Positions 30,020-41,901 of a stretch of DNA of 64,000 nt are shown piece after piece. The DNA comes from Mycobacterium kyorinense. GTDB lineage: Bacteria > Actinomycetota > Actinomycetes > Mycobacteriales > Mycobacteriaceae. Position 1 is the first letter of the stretch, and each line of letters opens with the position of its first letter. The notes beneath the pieces were generated by a model. The model saw only the letters and a list, made by a program, of their open reading frames with translations, was not told the origin of the DNA and made no database searches. The DNA is taken from positions 28,178-92,177 of the forward strand of contig NZ_LZKJ01000133.1 of the NCBI RefSeq assembly GCF_001672775.1. The letters run 5' to 3'. The translations under genes were made by a program, and so were the position numbers.

Positions 30020-32641
30020 GTGCCGCTGATCTCCGGCGACGAGCCGACCGTGCTGCCCAGTCCCGTAGTGCCGCCGAAATCGAGCGCGTCTGCGCTGCGC
30101 CGCGTGTTGCGGCGGGCGCGCGACGGGGTGGCGCTGAACGTCGACGAAGTGGCCATCGCGATGACCGCCCGCGGTGAGGATCTGGCTGAGTTGTGCCGCA
30201 GCGCGGCGCGGGTACGCGACGCGGGCTTGCAATCGGCAGGGCGACGCGGTGCGCACGGCCGGCTGCCGGTCAGCTACTCACGCAAGGTGTTCATTCCGGT
30301 CACGCATCTGTGCCGAGACACCTGCCATTACTGCACATTCGTGACTGTGCCGGGCAAGCTGCGGGCGCACGGCGCCGGCATGTATCTGGAGCCCGACGAG
30401 ATTCTCGACATCGCTCGCCGCGGCGGCGAACTGGGTTGCAAAGAAGCACTATTCACCCTCGGCGACCGCCCCGAGCAGCGCTGGCAGGAGGCGCGTCAGT
30501 GGCTCGACGAACGCGGGTATGACAGCACGCTGTCCTATGTGCGGGCGATGGCGATCCGGGTGCTGGAGGAAACGGGGCTGCTGCCGCATCTGAATCCGGG
30601 CGTCATGAGCTGGTCAGAGCTGTCCCGGCTGAAGCCGGTAGCGCCGTCGATGGGCATGATGCTGGAGACGACGTCGCGGCGGCTGTTCGAAACGCGGGGG
30701 CTGGCCCATTACGGCAGCCCCGACAAAGATCCGGTGGTCCGGCTGCGCACGCTGACTGACGCCGGCCGGCTGTCGATTCCGTTCACCACCGGTCTGCTGG
30801 TGGGCATCGGCGAGACACTGGTCGAGCGCGCCGACACCTTGCACGCGATCCGCAAGTCGCACAAGGAGTTCGGCCATATCCAAGAAGTGATCGTGCAGAA
30901 CTTCCGGGCCAAGGAACACACCGCGATGGCGTTGGCGCCCGACGCGGGCATCGAAGACTTCTTGGCCACCGTGGCGGTCGCCCGGCTGGTGCTCGGACCG
31001 GGTATGCGGATCCAGGCGCCGCCGAACCTGGTGTCGCGGGCCGAATGCCTGGCTCTGCTCGCCGCGGGTGTCGACGACTGGGGTGGCGTCTCCCCGCTGA
31101 CCCCCGACCACGTCAACCCGGAGCGGCCCTGGCCTGCTCTGGACGAGCTCGCCGCCGTCACCGCCGAAGCCGGTTACGACCTGGTGGAGCGGCTGACCGC
31201 GCAGCCCAAATACATCCAGGCCGGCGCGGCGTGGATCGATCCCCGGGTTCGTGGACACGTTGCGGCGCTGGCCGATTCAGATACCGGACTGGCCCGCGAC
31301 CTCAAGCCGGCCGGCATGCCGTGGCAGGAGCCCGACGACGTGGGATCCTCGGGCCGGGTGGATTTGAACGCGGCGATCGACAGCGAGGGCCGCAACACCG
31401 AGGCCCGCAGTGACCTCGACAGCGCGTTCGGCGATTGGGATGCAATCCGTGCGCATGTGGACGAGCTGGCTGCCCGCGCGCCCGAGCGCATCGACACCGA
31501 CGTGCTGGCCGCCCTGCGCGCTGCCGAGCGCGATCCTGCCGGTTGCACCGACGCCGAGTATCTGGCGCTGGCGAATGCCGACGGCCCCGCCTTGGATGCT
31601 GTTGCCGCACTGGCAGATTCGCTGCGTCGCGACGCCGTCGGCGACGACGTGACGTTCGTGGTGAACCGCAATATCAACTTCACCAACATCTGCTACACCG
31701 GGTGCCGGTTCTGCGCGTTCGCCCAGCGCAAGGGCGACGCCGATGCCTATTCGCTGTCGACGGCCGAGGTCGCCGACCGGGCCTGGGAGGCCCACGTCGC
31801 GGGCGCCACCGAAGTGTGCATGCAGGGCGGTATCGACCCCGAGCTGCCGGTCACCGGCTACGCCGACCTGGTGCGGGCCGTCAAAGCGCGGGTGCCCTCG
31901 ATGCACGTGCATGCGTTCTCGCCGATGGAGATCGCCAACGGGGTGACCAAGAGCGGGCTTTCGACCAAGGAGTGGCTGATCAGTCTGCGGGAGGCCGGCC
32001 TGGACACCATTCCGGGGACGGCCGCCGAGATCCTCGACGACGACGTGCGCTGGGTGCTCACCAAGGGAAAGTTGCCGACCTCGGAGTGGATCGACATCGT
32101 GACGACCGCCCATCAGGTGGGGCTGCGATCGTCGTCGACGATGATGTACGGCCACGTCGACAATCCCCGGCATTGGATCGCACACCTGAATGTGTTGCGC
32201 GACATCCAAGATCGGACCGGCGGCTTCACCGAGTTCGTACCGCTGCCGTTCGTGCATCAGAGTTCGCCGTTGTATCTGGCGGGCGCGGCGCGGCCCGGGC
32301 CCAGCCATCGGGACAACCGCGCTGTGCATGCGCTGGCCCGAATCATGCTGCACGGTCGTATTTCTCACATCCAAACCAGCTGGGTGAAGCTTGGTGTGGA
32401 GCGCACGCAGGTCATGCTCAACGGCGGTGCCAACGACCTGGGCGGCACGCTGATGGAGGAGACCATCTCGCGGATGGCCGGCTCGGAATACGGGTCGGCG
32501 AAAACCGTGTCAGAGCTAGAGGCGATCGCCGAGGGCATCGGCCGCCCCGCCCGCCAGCGCACCACGACGTACCTCCCCGTTTCCGCGCACCTCCCCGTTT
32601 CTGCGCGAGCGTGCGTGTCCCCGGGCGACACGCCGGGCTGA
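30020..32641 (+). CDS. fbiC: FbiC, F0 synthase (bifunctional CofG/CofH) for coenzyme F420
   Basis: Two radical-SAM halves that build the deazaflavin F0 from tyrosine and a pyrimidine. The first CX3CX2C is C98, C102, C105 (CRDTCHYC); the second is C558, C562, C565 (CYTGCRFC). GTG at 30020 is the first start that fits the family; GGAGGG lies about 13 nt upstream. 873 residues, about 17 longer than M. tuberculosis FbiC. The extra C-terminal tail ([19 protein letters not shown]) is encoded by a repetitive palindromic element at 32570-32640 and is probably not functional enzyme sequence. Confidence 0.94.
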   Translation: MPLISGDEPTVLPSPVVPPKSSASALRRVLRRARDGVALNVDEVAIAMTARGEDLAELCRSAARVRDAGLQSAGRRGAHGRLPVSYSRKVFIPVTHLCRDTCHYCTFVTVPGKLRAHGAGMYLEPDEILDIARRGGELGCKEALFTLGDRPEQRWQEARQWLDERGYDSTLSYVRAMAIRVLEETGLLPHLNPGVMSWSELSRLKPVAPSMGMMLETTSRRLFETRGLAHYGSPDKDPVVRLRTLTDAGRLSIPFTTGLLVGIGETLVERADTLHAIRKSHKEFGHIQEVIVQNFRAKEHTAMALAPDAGIEDFLATVAVARLVLGPGMRIQAPPNLVSRAECLALLAAGVDDWGGVSPLTPDHVNPERPWPALDELAAVTAEAGYDLVERLTAQPKYIQAGAAWIDPRVRGHVAALADSDTGLARDLKPAGMPWQEPDDVGSSGRVDLNAAIDSEGRNTEARSDLDSAFGDWDAIRAHVDELAARAPERIDTDVLAALRAAERDPAGCTDAEYLALANADGPALDAVAALADSLRRDAVGDDVTFVVNRNINFTNICYTGCRFCAFAQRKGDADAYSLSTAEVADRAWEAHVAGATEVCMQGGIDPELPVTGYADLVRAVKARVPSMHVHAFSPMEIANGVTKSGLSTKEWLISLREAGLDTIPGTAAEILDDDVRWVLTKGKLPTSEWIDIVTTAHQVGLRSSSTMMYGHVDNPRHWIAHLNVLRDIQDRTGGFTEFVPLPFVHQSSPLYLAGAARPGPSHRDNRAVHALARIMLHGRISHIQTSWVKLGVERTQVMLNGGANDLGGTLMEETISRMAGSEYGSAKTVSELEAIAEGIGRPARQRTTTYLPVSAHLPVSARACVSPGDTPG

Positions 32642-32720
32642 GGGCCGGGAACACGCACGCTCGCGCCAGACGGGACGCACGCTCGCGCAAGACGGGAACA
32701 CGCACGCTCGTCGCAAAGCG
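32570..32720. repeat. Repeat cluster at the fbiC/fadH convergent junction
   Basis: A tandem of CCTCCCCGTTTC is followed by GCGAGCGTGCGTGTC...CGACACGCC (32603-32636). Three opposite-orientation copies of ACGCACGCTCG then follow, in units starting at 32647, 32672 and 32694. Forward and reverse copies can pair into large hairpins. The first part is translated as the tail of FbiC. The element shares its core with 12315-12348. Confidence 0.7.
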
Positions 32721-32729
32721 GGGCAGCGG

Positions 32730-35290
<2,561 letters not shown>

Positions 35291-35321
35291 CCGGGCAGCA
35301 TAGGGACGACACGCCACCATA

Positions 35322-35335
35322 TGCAACTAGTTGCA
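35322..35335. promoter_or_regulatory. Perfect palindrome, probable PadR operator
   Basis: TGCAACTAGTTGCA is a perfect 14-bp inverted repeat 31 bp upstream of the padR GTG. It is flanked by AT on the left, giving ATGCAAC half-sites like the one at 35380-35385 near the fdxC promoter. Confidence 0.65.
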
Positions 35336-35366
35336 CTGCACTGAGGCGCATACCGGGGTGGCGGTA

Positions 35367-35394
35367 GTTGCTTTGTATATGCAACGTCTAGTAT
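35367..35394 (+). promoter_or_regulatory. Probable fdxC promoter with second GTTGC/GCAAC site
   Basis: GTTGC (35367-35371) and GCAAC (35381-35385) form an inverted repeat with a 9-nt spacer, sharing the half-site of the 35322 palindrome. TAGTAT at 35389-35394 could be a -10 hexamer 49 bp before the fdxC start. A regulator bound here would cover the promoter. Confidence 0.5.
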
Positions 35395-35443
35395 CAGTAA
35401 CCAACAGATCCGCGTCATTGAACAGCACATGGAGGAGACCTTC

Positions 35444-35770
35444 GTGACCTACACGATCGCCGAGCCCTGCGTCGACATCAAAGACAAGGCATGCGTCGAG
35501 GAGTGCCCGGTCGACTGCATCTATGAGGGTGCCCGGATGCTGTACATCCACCCTGACGAATGCGTGGACTGCGGCGCCTGCGAGCCGGTCTGCCCCGTCG
35601 AGGCCATCTACTACGAAGACGATGTGCCCGAGCAGTGGAGCAACTACACGCAGCTCAACGCCGACTTCTTCGCAGAGCTCGGCTCACCGGGCGGCGCGGC
35701 CAAGGTCGGCATGACCGAGAACGACCCGCAGGTGGTCAAAGATCTGCCACCCCAGGGCGAGGACGCCTGA
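35444..35770 (+). CDS. fdxC: 7Fe ferredoxin FdxC
   Basis: 108 residues from the GTG at 35444, with GGAGGAG 7 nt upstream; the product begins TYTIAEPCVDIKDKAC. Seven-iron ferredoxin: C9, C17 and C50 are suited to a [3Fe-4S] cluster and C21, C40, C43 and C46 to a [4Fe-4S] cluster (CVDCGACEPVCP). The acidic C-terminal extension is typical of actinobacterial FdxC. It could supply electrons to cytochromes P450 or other oxygenases. dapC follows closely on the same strand. Confidence 0.94.
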   Translation: MTYTIAEPCVDIKDKACVEECPVDCIYEGARMLYIHPDECVDCGACEPVCPVEAIYYEDDVPEQWSNYTQLNADFFAELGSPGGAAKVGMTENDPQVVKDLPPQGEDA

Positions 35771-35793
35771 GCGAGATCACCCGCCGGCGGCCC

Positions 35794-36876
35794 GTGTCGG
35801 CGTCGTTGCCGGTGTTCCCCTGGGACACCCTCGATGAGGCGCGGGCGCTGGCCAACGCTCACCCCGACGGCATCGTCGACTTGTCCGTCGGCACCCCCGT
35901 CGACCCGGTCGCGCCACTGATCCGCGAGGCACTGGCCGCGGCCAGCGCGGCGCCGGGCTACCCCACCACCGCCGGTACTCCCCAGCTGCGGCGATCGGCC
36001 ATCGACGCGCTGAGCCGCCGCTTCGGCGTCACCGGACTGGCGGAGGCGGGCGTGCTGCCGGTGATCGGCACCAAAGAGCTCATCTCCTGGCTGCCCACGC
36101 TGCTGGGACTGGGTGCCGCCGATCTGGTCGTGGTGCCCGAACTGGCTTATCCCACCTATGACGTCGGTGCTCGGCTGGCCGGGACGGAAGTGCTGCACGC
36201 CGACTCGGTGTCTCAACTGGGTTCGCAGTCGCCGGCGCTGGTGTATGTGAACTCGCCGAGCAACCCGACCGGCCGGGTGCTCGCCGCAGACCAGCTGCGC
36301 GCCGTCGTCGAGTGGGCGCGGGAACGCGGCGCGCTGGTGGCGTCCGACGAGTGCTACCTCGGTCTGGGCTGGGACGCCGCGCCGCTGTCGATCCTTCATC
36401 CCTCGGTGTGCGACGGCGACCACACCGGTCTGCTGGCGCTGCATTCGCTGTCCAAGAGTTCCTCGCTGGCCGGTTACCGGGCCGGTTTCGTCGCTGGGGA
36501 TCCGCTGGTGGTCGGCGAACTGCTGGCCGTGCGCAAACACGCCGGGATGATGGTGCCCACACCGGTGCAGGCCGCGATGGTCGCGGCGCTCGACGACGAC
36601 GGCCACGAGCGCAAGCAGCGCGACTGCTACCAGCGTCGCCGCACCGCGCTGCTGCCGGCGTTCCGCTCGGCCGGTTTCACTGTCGACCATTCCGAGGCCG
36701 GGCTGTATCTGTGGGTGACCCGCGGCGAGCCGTGCCGGGACACCGTGGCATGGCTGGCGCAGCGCGGCATCCTGGTCGCGCCCGGCGAGTTCTACGGCCC
36801 CGGCGGCACCCATCACGTGCGGGTGGCGCTGACGGCGACCGATGAGCGGATCGCCGCTGCCGTCGCGCGGCTCTAG
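35794..36876 (+). CDS. dapC: N-succinyldiaminopimelate aminotransferase DapC
   Basis: 360-residue fold-type I PLP aminotransferase of lysine/meso-diaminopimelate biosynthesis. The GTG at 35794 gives the family N-terminus SASLPVFPWDTLDEARALA. The PLP-binding lysine is in HSLSKSSSLAGYRAGF; NSPSNPTG and SDECYLGLGW are the other cofactor-contacting segments. It starts 23 bp after fdxC, as Rv1177-Rv1178. Its stop codon adjoins a long inverted repeat. Confidence 0.93.
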   Translation: MSASLPVFPWDTLDEARALANAHPDGIVDLSVGTPVDPVAPLIREALAAASAAPGYPTTAGTPQLRRSAIDALSRRFGVTGLAEAGVLPVIGTKELISWLPTLLGLGAADLVVVPELAYPTYDVGARLAGTEVLHADSVSQLGSQSPALVYVNSPSNPTGRVLAADQLRAVVEWARERGALVASDECYLGLGWDAAPLSILHPSVCDGDHTGLLALHSLSKSSSLAGYRAGFVAGDPLVVGELLAVRKHAGMMVPTPVQAAMVAALDDDGHERKQRDCYQRRRTALLPAFRSAGFTVDHSEAGLYLWVTRGEPCRDTVAWLAQRGILVAPGEFYGPGGTHHVRVALTATDERIAAAVARL

Positions 36877-36940
36877 CGCCGAGTGTGGACTTGTGTCACG
36901 CGAAATCGCCCGCGGCGTGCATTAAGTCCACACTCGGCGC
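36876..36940. terminator. Perfect 17-bp inverted repeat between convergent dapC and HNH genes
   Basis: GCGCCGAGTGTGGACTT (36876-36892) and its exact complement (36924-36940) are separated by a 31-nt loop. It begins at the last base of the dapC stop and ends 4 bp before the convergent HNH gene's stop, filling the junction completely. A bidirectional terminator or a short mobile palindromic element is likely. Confidence 0.7.
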
Positions 36941-36944
36941 CGAA

Positions 36945-37718
36945 TTACTCGAGCGCGGGCCCACAGCCGCTCCGAAGAATCCGATCGATGGCGTCGTGCT
37001 CGGCCTGGGTGACCCAAACCCCGTAGGCGGCTTTCACGTCGACGATCCGCGTCACGTAGGTGCATCGGTAGGACTTGTTGGGCGGCAACCAGGTTGCGGC
37101 GTCGCCGTCGCCCTTCTGCTCGTTGGCCGGCCCGTCGGTGGCCTGCAGATTGCGCGGGTCGTTGGCGAAGTTGCGGCGCTTGTCCTCGTCCCATTGCTGG
37201 GCGCCCTTCTGCCACGCATCCGACAACGCCACGATGTGATCGATCTGCACTTGCCGGGAGGTGCCCTGCCCACGTTGGAACTCGATCGTCGTGCCGGTGT
37301 AGGGATCGTTCAGCGTCCCGGTCAGCACGACGCATCCAGACGTTCCCGGTTTGATCGTGATGTCCACCAAGTCGCGGCGCAAGATGTCGTTGCGAGTGTC
37401 GCAGCCGTTGTGGCCGTCGGCCACCGTGACGTCGTCGCTCCACCTCTGTCCGAACAGGTCGCGGCTGTAGCCGGTCTTGGGCGCGCGCCCCTTGATGGCC
37501 AACGCGTCCAGCTTGGCCAGGGTGTCTGCTTCGACCACGGGAATCCCGGCGGGCCGGTTCGGAGCGGGCGACGGCACCTCCGTCGACGGCAGCGCCATCA
37601 CCGAGGGGCTGGATGCGTTGCCGAGCATGACGAGGCCCAGCACGGTCAGCGCACCGACGAATGCTCCGGCAGCCTTGACCGGATGCGCCCGTTCAACCAC
37701 AGCAGCCTCTCTAATCAC
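36945..37718 (-). CDS. Secreted or membrane-anchored HNH nuclease (DUF1524/GmrSD C-terminal type)
   Basis: 257 residues from a GTG at 37718. A hydrophobic segment AAGAFVGALTVLGLVMLGN near residues 16-34 acts as signal peptide or anchor, followed by a Pro-rich linker. The nuclease domain carries QIDHIVALSDAW (the DH of the HNH motif), RRNFANDPRNLQATDG and NEQKGDGDAATWLPP. Four cysteines (DGHNGCDTR, SGCVV, YRCTY, SGCGP) suit two extracellular disulfides. Family members are extracellular nucleases in actinobacteria; target DNA and purpose here are unknown. It is divergent from the acyl-CoA dehydrogenase gene. Confidence 0.85.
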   Translation of the reverse strand: MIREAAVVERAHPVKAAGAFVGALTVLGLVMLGNASSPSVMALPSTEVPSPAPNRPAGIPVVEADTLAKLDALAIKGRAPKTGYSRDLFGQRWSDDVTVADGHNGCDTRNDILRRDLVDITIKPGTSGCVVLTGTLNDPYTGTTIEFQRGQGTSRQVQIDHIVALSDAWQKGAQQWDEDKRRNFANDPRNLQATDGPANEQKGDGDAATWLPPNKSYRCTYVTRIVDVKAAYGVWVTQAEHDAIDRILRSGCGPALE

Positions 37719-37798
37719 GTCGAGGGATCGTGGCGGAGGCTATCAGTTCGTGGTTGTTGCGCGGCTCAATTCCCAGCGTCGTGTAATACCGTCACACC

Positions 37799-39568
37799 AT
37801 GACCCAGTACGACCTGGAGGCCGTGGACCGGTTGCCGTTCGCCACGCCCGAGAAGTCCGAACGGTACCGCACGGAGAACTACCAGGGCGCCGTCGGACTC
37901 AACTGGTACCAAAGCGATCCGAGCCTGCAGTTCACCATGGCCTACTACTTGCAGCCCGATGCGTTGGCCGTCGCCGAGAAGCACCTGACACGCATCGGCG
38001 AACTGATGGGCGGGCCGGTGGCGCGGTGGGCCGAGGAGACCGACCGCAACCCGGCGCGGCTCGAGCGTTACGACCGCTGGGGACATGACGTCAGCAAAGT
38101 GATCCAGCCGACGTCGTTCCTCGAGTCCAAACGGGCGGTCCTGGACGCAAACCGGGCTCTCAAAGACGACGCTCGGCAAGCCGGTGTCAACCCGTCACTG
38201 CCGTTGTTCGCGGCCAACTACCTGCTCAACCAGGCCGACATCGGGATGGGCTGTGCGCTGGGCACCGGCGGCGGGATGGTCAAGTCGCTGGTTGCCGCGT
38301 ACGCGCCCGCCGATGTGCGTGAGCACGTGCTGGCCAAGTTCGAGACCGGCGAGTGGGAGGGCGAGACCGCGCAACTGTTGACCGAACGCACCGGCGGCTC
38401 GGACCTCGGCGCGCTGGAGACGACGGCAACGCGCCACGGCGACGGCTGGCTTCTTAACGGATTCAAGTGGTTCGCATCCAACTGCGACGGCCAGGTTTTC
38501 GTGGTGTTGGCCAAACCCGAGGGGGCGCCCGACTCCAGCCGCGGGGTGGCCACCTTCCTGGTGTTGCGAACCCGGCGCGACGGGACGCGCAACGGCGTGC
38601 GCATCCGTCGGCTGAAGGACAAGCTCGGCACCCGCTCGGTGGCCTCCGGCGAAGTCGAATTCGTCGACGCCGAAGCATTTTTGCTTTCCGGTGAACCTTC
38701 TGACGAAGGCCCCCACGACGGCAAGGGGCTGGGCCGGATGATGGAGCTGACCAACGCCGCGCGGCTGGGCATCGCGTTGTTCGCGGTGGGCAATGCGCGG
38801 CGCGCGCTGGTCGAGTCGCTCTGTTATGCCCGGCGAAGACAGGCGTTCGGCGACGCGCTCATCGACAAGCCGCTGATGCGCCGCAAGCTGGCCGAGATGA
38901 TCGTCGACGCGGAAGCCGCGCAGGCGCTGGTGTTCGACGGCACCGGTGCGGTCAACCATCGCCAGCCCAGACCGGTGCGACAGCGCATCGCGGTGCCGGT
39001 GACCAAACTCAAGGTGTGCCGGCTCGGCATCACCATGGCCTCGGACGCGATCGAAATCCACGGCGGCAACGGCTATATCGAGTCCTGGCCGGTGGCACGG
39101 CTGCTCCGCGACGCACAGGTCAACACCATCTGGGAAGGCCCGGACAACATTTTGTGCCTGGACGTGCGGCGCGGCATCGAGCGCATCGAAGCCCAGAAAC
39201 CGCTGCTCGAACGGTTGCATGATGCGGTGTCGGTATCCGACGACGACGACACGACGCGGTTGGTATCACGCCGCGTCGAAGACCTCGAGGCGGCGATCAC
39301 TGCCTGGACCAAACTGGACGGCGGAGTGGCCGAAGCACGGTTGTTCGCGCTCACCCAGTTCATGGGCGATGTCTACGCGGGCGCCCTGCTCGTCGAGCAG
39401 GCGGCCTGGGAGCGGGAATCCCGTGGGGCGGTACGCAAAGCACTGGTGGCCCGGTTGTACGCCCAGCGCTATTTGGCCGAGCGTGGTCCGCTGCGCGGGA
39501 TCGACGCCGACGGGGATGAGGCGATCGAGCGGTTCGACGAGCTCGTCGACGGCGCGCTGGTCACGTGA
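37799..39568 (+). CDS. Acyl-CoA dehydrogenase, AidB-like
   Basis: 589 residues, longer than ordinary acyl-CoA dehydrogenases (about 380-400) and close to AidB/isovaleryl-type proteins. It has the FAD-dehydrogenase signatures LLTERTGGSDLGALET and WLLNGFKWFASN in the middle domain, and IHGGNGYIESWPVARLLRDA with NTIWEGPDNI near the end of the core. A helical C-terminal region of about 110 residues follows, as in AidB. AidB proteins are implicated in alkylation protection, so fatty acyl-CoA may not be the substrate. ATG start. Its TGA overlaps the permease start (GTGA). Confidence 0.85.
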   Translation: MTQYDLEAVDRLPFATPEKSERYRTENYQGAVGLNWYQSDPSLQFTMAYYLQPDALAVAEKHLTRIGELMGGPVARWAEETDRNPARLERYDRWGHDVSKVIQPTSFLESKRAVLDANRALKDDARQAGVNPSLPLFAANYLLNQADIGMGCALGTGGGMVKSLVAAYAPADVREHVLAKFETGEWEGETAQLLTERTGGSDLGALETTATRHGDGWLLNGFKWFASNCDGQVFVVLAKPEGAPDSSRGVATFLVLRTRRDGTRNGVRIRRLKDKLGTRSVASGEVEFVDAEAFLLSGEPSDEGPHDGKGLGRMMELTNAARLGIALFAVGNARRALVESLCYARRRQAFGDALIDKPLMRRKLAEMIVDAEAAQALVFDGTGAVNHRQPRPVRQRIAVPVTKLKVCRLGITMASDAIEIHGGNGYIESWPVARLLRDAQVNTIWEGPDNILCLDVRRGIERIEAQKPLLERLHDAVSVSDDDDTTRLVSRRVEDLEAAITAWTKLDGGVAEARLFALTQFMGDVYAGALLVEQAAWERESRGAVRKALVARLYAQRYLAERGPLRGIDADGDEAIERFDELVDGALVT

Positions 39569-41895
39569 CGACACCGGCCCGTCCGCTGCGCATCCCGATG
39601 TCCCTCGGCGATGTGTGCAAGCGCATCTTCCTCGGCAAACCCTTGATCACCGAGGAGCTGAGCTCCGAGCGGCTATCGAATCCCGTTGCGCTCGGCGCGC
39701 TTTCGCCGGACGCGATCTCGTCGACGGCCTACGGCCCAGAGCAGATTCTGGTGGAGTTGCTCCCGCATGCCGGCCTGGCCGCCTTCATTTTGCTGCTCCC
39801 GATCACCGGTGTCATCCTGCTGATTCTGGTGCTGGTGGCCGCGTCGTACCGCCAGGTGGTGATGGCCTACACCCGGGCCGGCGGCTCTTACGTGGTGGCC
39901 CGGGAGAACTTCGGCCCGCGGGTGGCGCAGATCGCCGCCGCCGCACTGCTGATCGACTACGTGGTCACGGTGGCGGTGCAGTCCGCGGCGGGAACCGTCG
40001 CGGTGGTCTCGGCGATCCCGTCTCTTGGCCCCTACAGTCTGGAGATCACCGTCGGTGTGGTGCTCGCCATCTGTTATGCGAATCTGCGCGGATTACGGGA
40101 AGCAGGACTGCCTTTCGCGGCGGCCACCTACTCCTTCGTCATCATGATCACGCTGATGATTGTCACCGGTGTCGTGCGAAAGATCTTCTGGGGACTGCCC
40201 GTTTACGACTCCGAACATCTTGTTGGGGCGGTGCCGGTGCACCACACCAATGGGCTGGTGATGGGTGCGACGATTCTGGTGGTGCTCCGCGCATTCGCCA
40301 ACGGCGGGTCGTCGTTGACCGGAGTGGAGGCGATTTCCAACACGGTCAATGTCTTTCGTAAGCCCCAAGGCCAGAACGCACGTCGGGTGCTCACCACGAT
40401 GGCCTGCATCCTCGGTTTCTTACTGGCCGGCGTCGCCTATCTCGCGCACGCCACGCATGCCACTCCCTATCTCGACGAGTATCCGTCGGTGCTCTCGGAG
40501 GTGGCTCAGGCGGTATTCGGCAATGGGTTGGTCGGGCACAGCCTTTATCTGCTCGTGCAGTCGGCGACGGCGGCCATCTTGTTCACCGGCGCCAACACCA
40601 GCTTCAACGGATTTCCCGCGCTGGCCAGTTTCGTTGCCGAGGACCGCTTTCTGCCGCGGCAGTTGATGAAACGGGGTCACCGTCTGGTGTTCTCCAACGG
40701 CATCATCGCGCTCACCGCGCTGTCGGTGGCGCTGTTGATCGTGACCGGCGGCTCGGTCAACGCACTGGTGCCGTTTTACGCGATCGGGGTGTTCACCGGG
40801 TTTTCGATGGCCGGATACGGAATGACCAAACACCACCTGACGCACCGGCAGACCGGTTGGCGTCACAAGCTGGCGATCAATCTTTCCGCGGGGATTCTTT
40901 CGACGGTGGTGGTCGGTATCTTTGCGGTGGCGAAGTTCACCGAGGGCGCCTGGTTGGTGGTGGTGATTTTCCCGCTGCTGGTGGTCGCGTTGACCCGGCT
41001 GAACCGCGAATACCGGGCCGAGGCAGCCATTCTCGAGATGTTCCGCACCGACCGGCCGGAATTGGTCAAGTACGCGCGCCACCGGGTGTTCGTCTTCGTC
41101 AACTCCGTCGACCTGGCGGTCATCGAGGCGCTGCGATACGGGCGGGGACTGCGGTCCGACGAGCTGATCGCGGTGCATTTCATGGTCGACGCTGCTCTTG
41201 CCGCGCAGCTACGAAAACGGTGGGAACACTTCGATCTCGACACCCGACTCCGGGTGGTGGACTGCCCCGACCGGCAAATCACCCGCGCCGCACAGGTACT
41301 GGTTGCCAAGGCCGGTAGCGAACACCCCGACACCAACGTGACGGTGCTGTTGCCGCGCCGGACGTATGCGCCGCTGCTGGGACGACTGTTGCATGACCGC
41401 ACCGCCGACAAGATCGCCCGAGCTGTCAGCCGCATCCCGGACGCTGCCGCGACGATCGTCCCGTACGACGTGCAATCCCGGATCCGGGAAGCCTTTCCCG
41501 ACTCGCTCGAGCAGCGCATCGCGCGCGAAGTCGACAAGCTGCAGACACGGGTGTCGCGCGGTGAGCAGAAGAACGTCGACGACTACGAGCATCCGGAGCG
41601 GCCGTCGGCGGTGATCGCTGTTGAGGGCTTGATTCCCGGGCAACGCGCCACGATCGAAGGACGAGTCAGCCAAGTTGAAGACATCGCCAAGCGGCGACGG
41701 ACGTTGCGATGGATCGTCGTTGGCGACGACAGCGGCGACGTCCGCGTCACGTTCCGCCCCGGGGGAGGGGGCGCCGACATTCAGCCGGGACAACTGCTGC
41801 GGATCACCGGGAAAGCGCGGCAGAGCGGCAACGGGCCGGTGTCGATGGTCGACCCGACGTACGTCGTGCTGGAACAGCCCGAGGAAGTGCACTAG
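39565..41895 (+). CDS. APC-superfamily permease fused to a C-terminal OB-fold domain
   Basis: 776 residues. Residues 30-480 form about 12 membrane segments of an APC amino-acid/cation transporter (SPDAISSTAYGPEQIL near the start; ANTSFNGFPALASFVAEDRF). A cytosolic domain (about 490-680) follows. Residues 682-770 then resemble an OB-fold nucleic-acid-binding domain: PGQRATIEGRVSQVED, GDVRVTFRPGG and PGQLLRITGKARQSG. The GTG start overlaps the upstream dehydrogenase stop. Permeases of this subgroup occur in M. tuberculosis (Rv2690c), where a separate OB-fold gene lies a few genes away. Substrate unknown. Confidence 0.85.
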   Translation: MTTPARPLRIPMSLGDVCKRIFLGKPLITEELSSERLSNPVALGALSPDAISSTAYGPEQILVELLPHAGLAAFILLLPITGVILLILVLVAASYRQVVMAYTRAGGSYVVARENFGPRVAQIAAAALLIDYVVTVAVQSAAGTVAVVSAIPSLGPYSLEITVGVVLAICYANLRGLREAGLPFAAATYSFVIMITLMIVTGVVRKIFWGLPVYDSEHLVGAVPVHHTNGLVMGATILVVLRAFANGGSSLTGVEAISNTVNVFRKPQGQNARRVLTTMACILGFLLAGVAYLAHATHATPYLDEYPSVLSEVAQAVFGNGLVGHSLYLLVQSATAAILFTGANTSFNGFPALASFVAEDRFLPRQLMKRGHRLVFSNGIIALTALSVALLIVTGGSVNALVPFYAIGVFTGFSMAGYGMTKHHLTHRQTGWRHKLAINLSAGILSTVVVGIFAVAKFTEGAWLVVVIFPLLVVALTRLNREYRAEAAILEMFRTDRPELVKYARHRVFVFVNSVDLAVIEALRYGRGLRSDELIAVHFMVDAALAAQLRKRWEHFDLDTRLRVVDCPDRQITRAAQVLVAKAGSEHPDTNVTVLLPRRTYAPLLGRLLHDRTADKIARAVSRIPDAAATIVPYDVQSRIREAFPDSLEQRIAREVDKLQTRVSRGEQKNVDDYEHPERPSAVIAVEGLIPGQRATIEGRVSQVEDIAKRRRTLRWIVVGDDSGDVRVTFRPGGGGADIQPGQLLRITGKARQSGNGPVSMVDPTYVVLEQPEEVH

Positions 41896-41901
41896 CCGCG
41901 G

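Noticed and set aside
36945..37718. HNH protein as part of a GmrSD restriction system
   Set aside because: It has an N-terminal export segment and lacks the GmrS/DUF262 partner, so it is more likely an extracellular nuclease.
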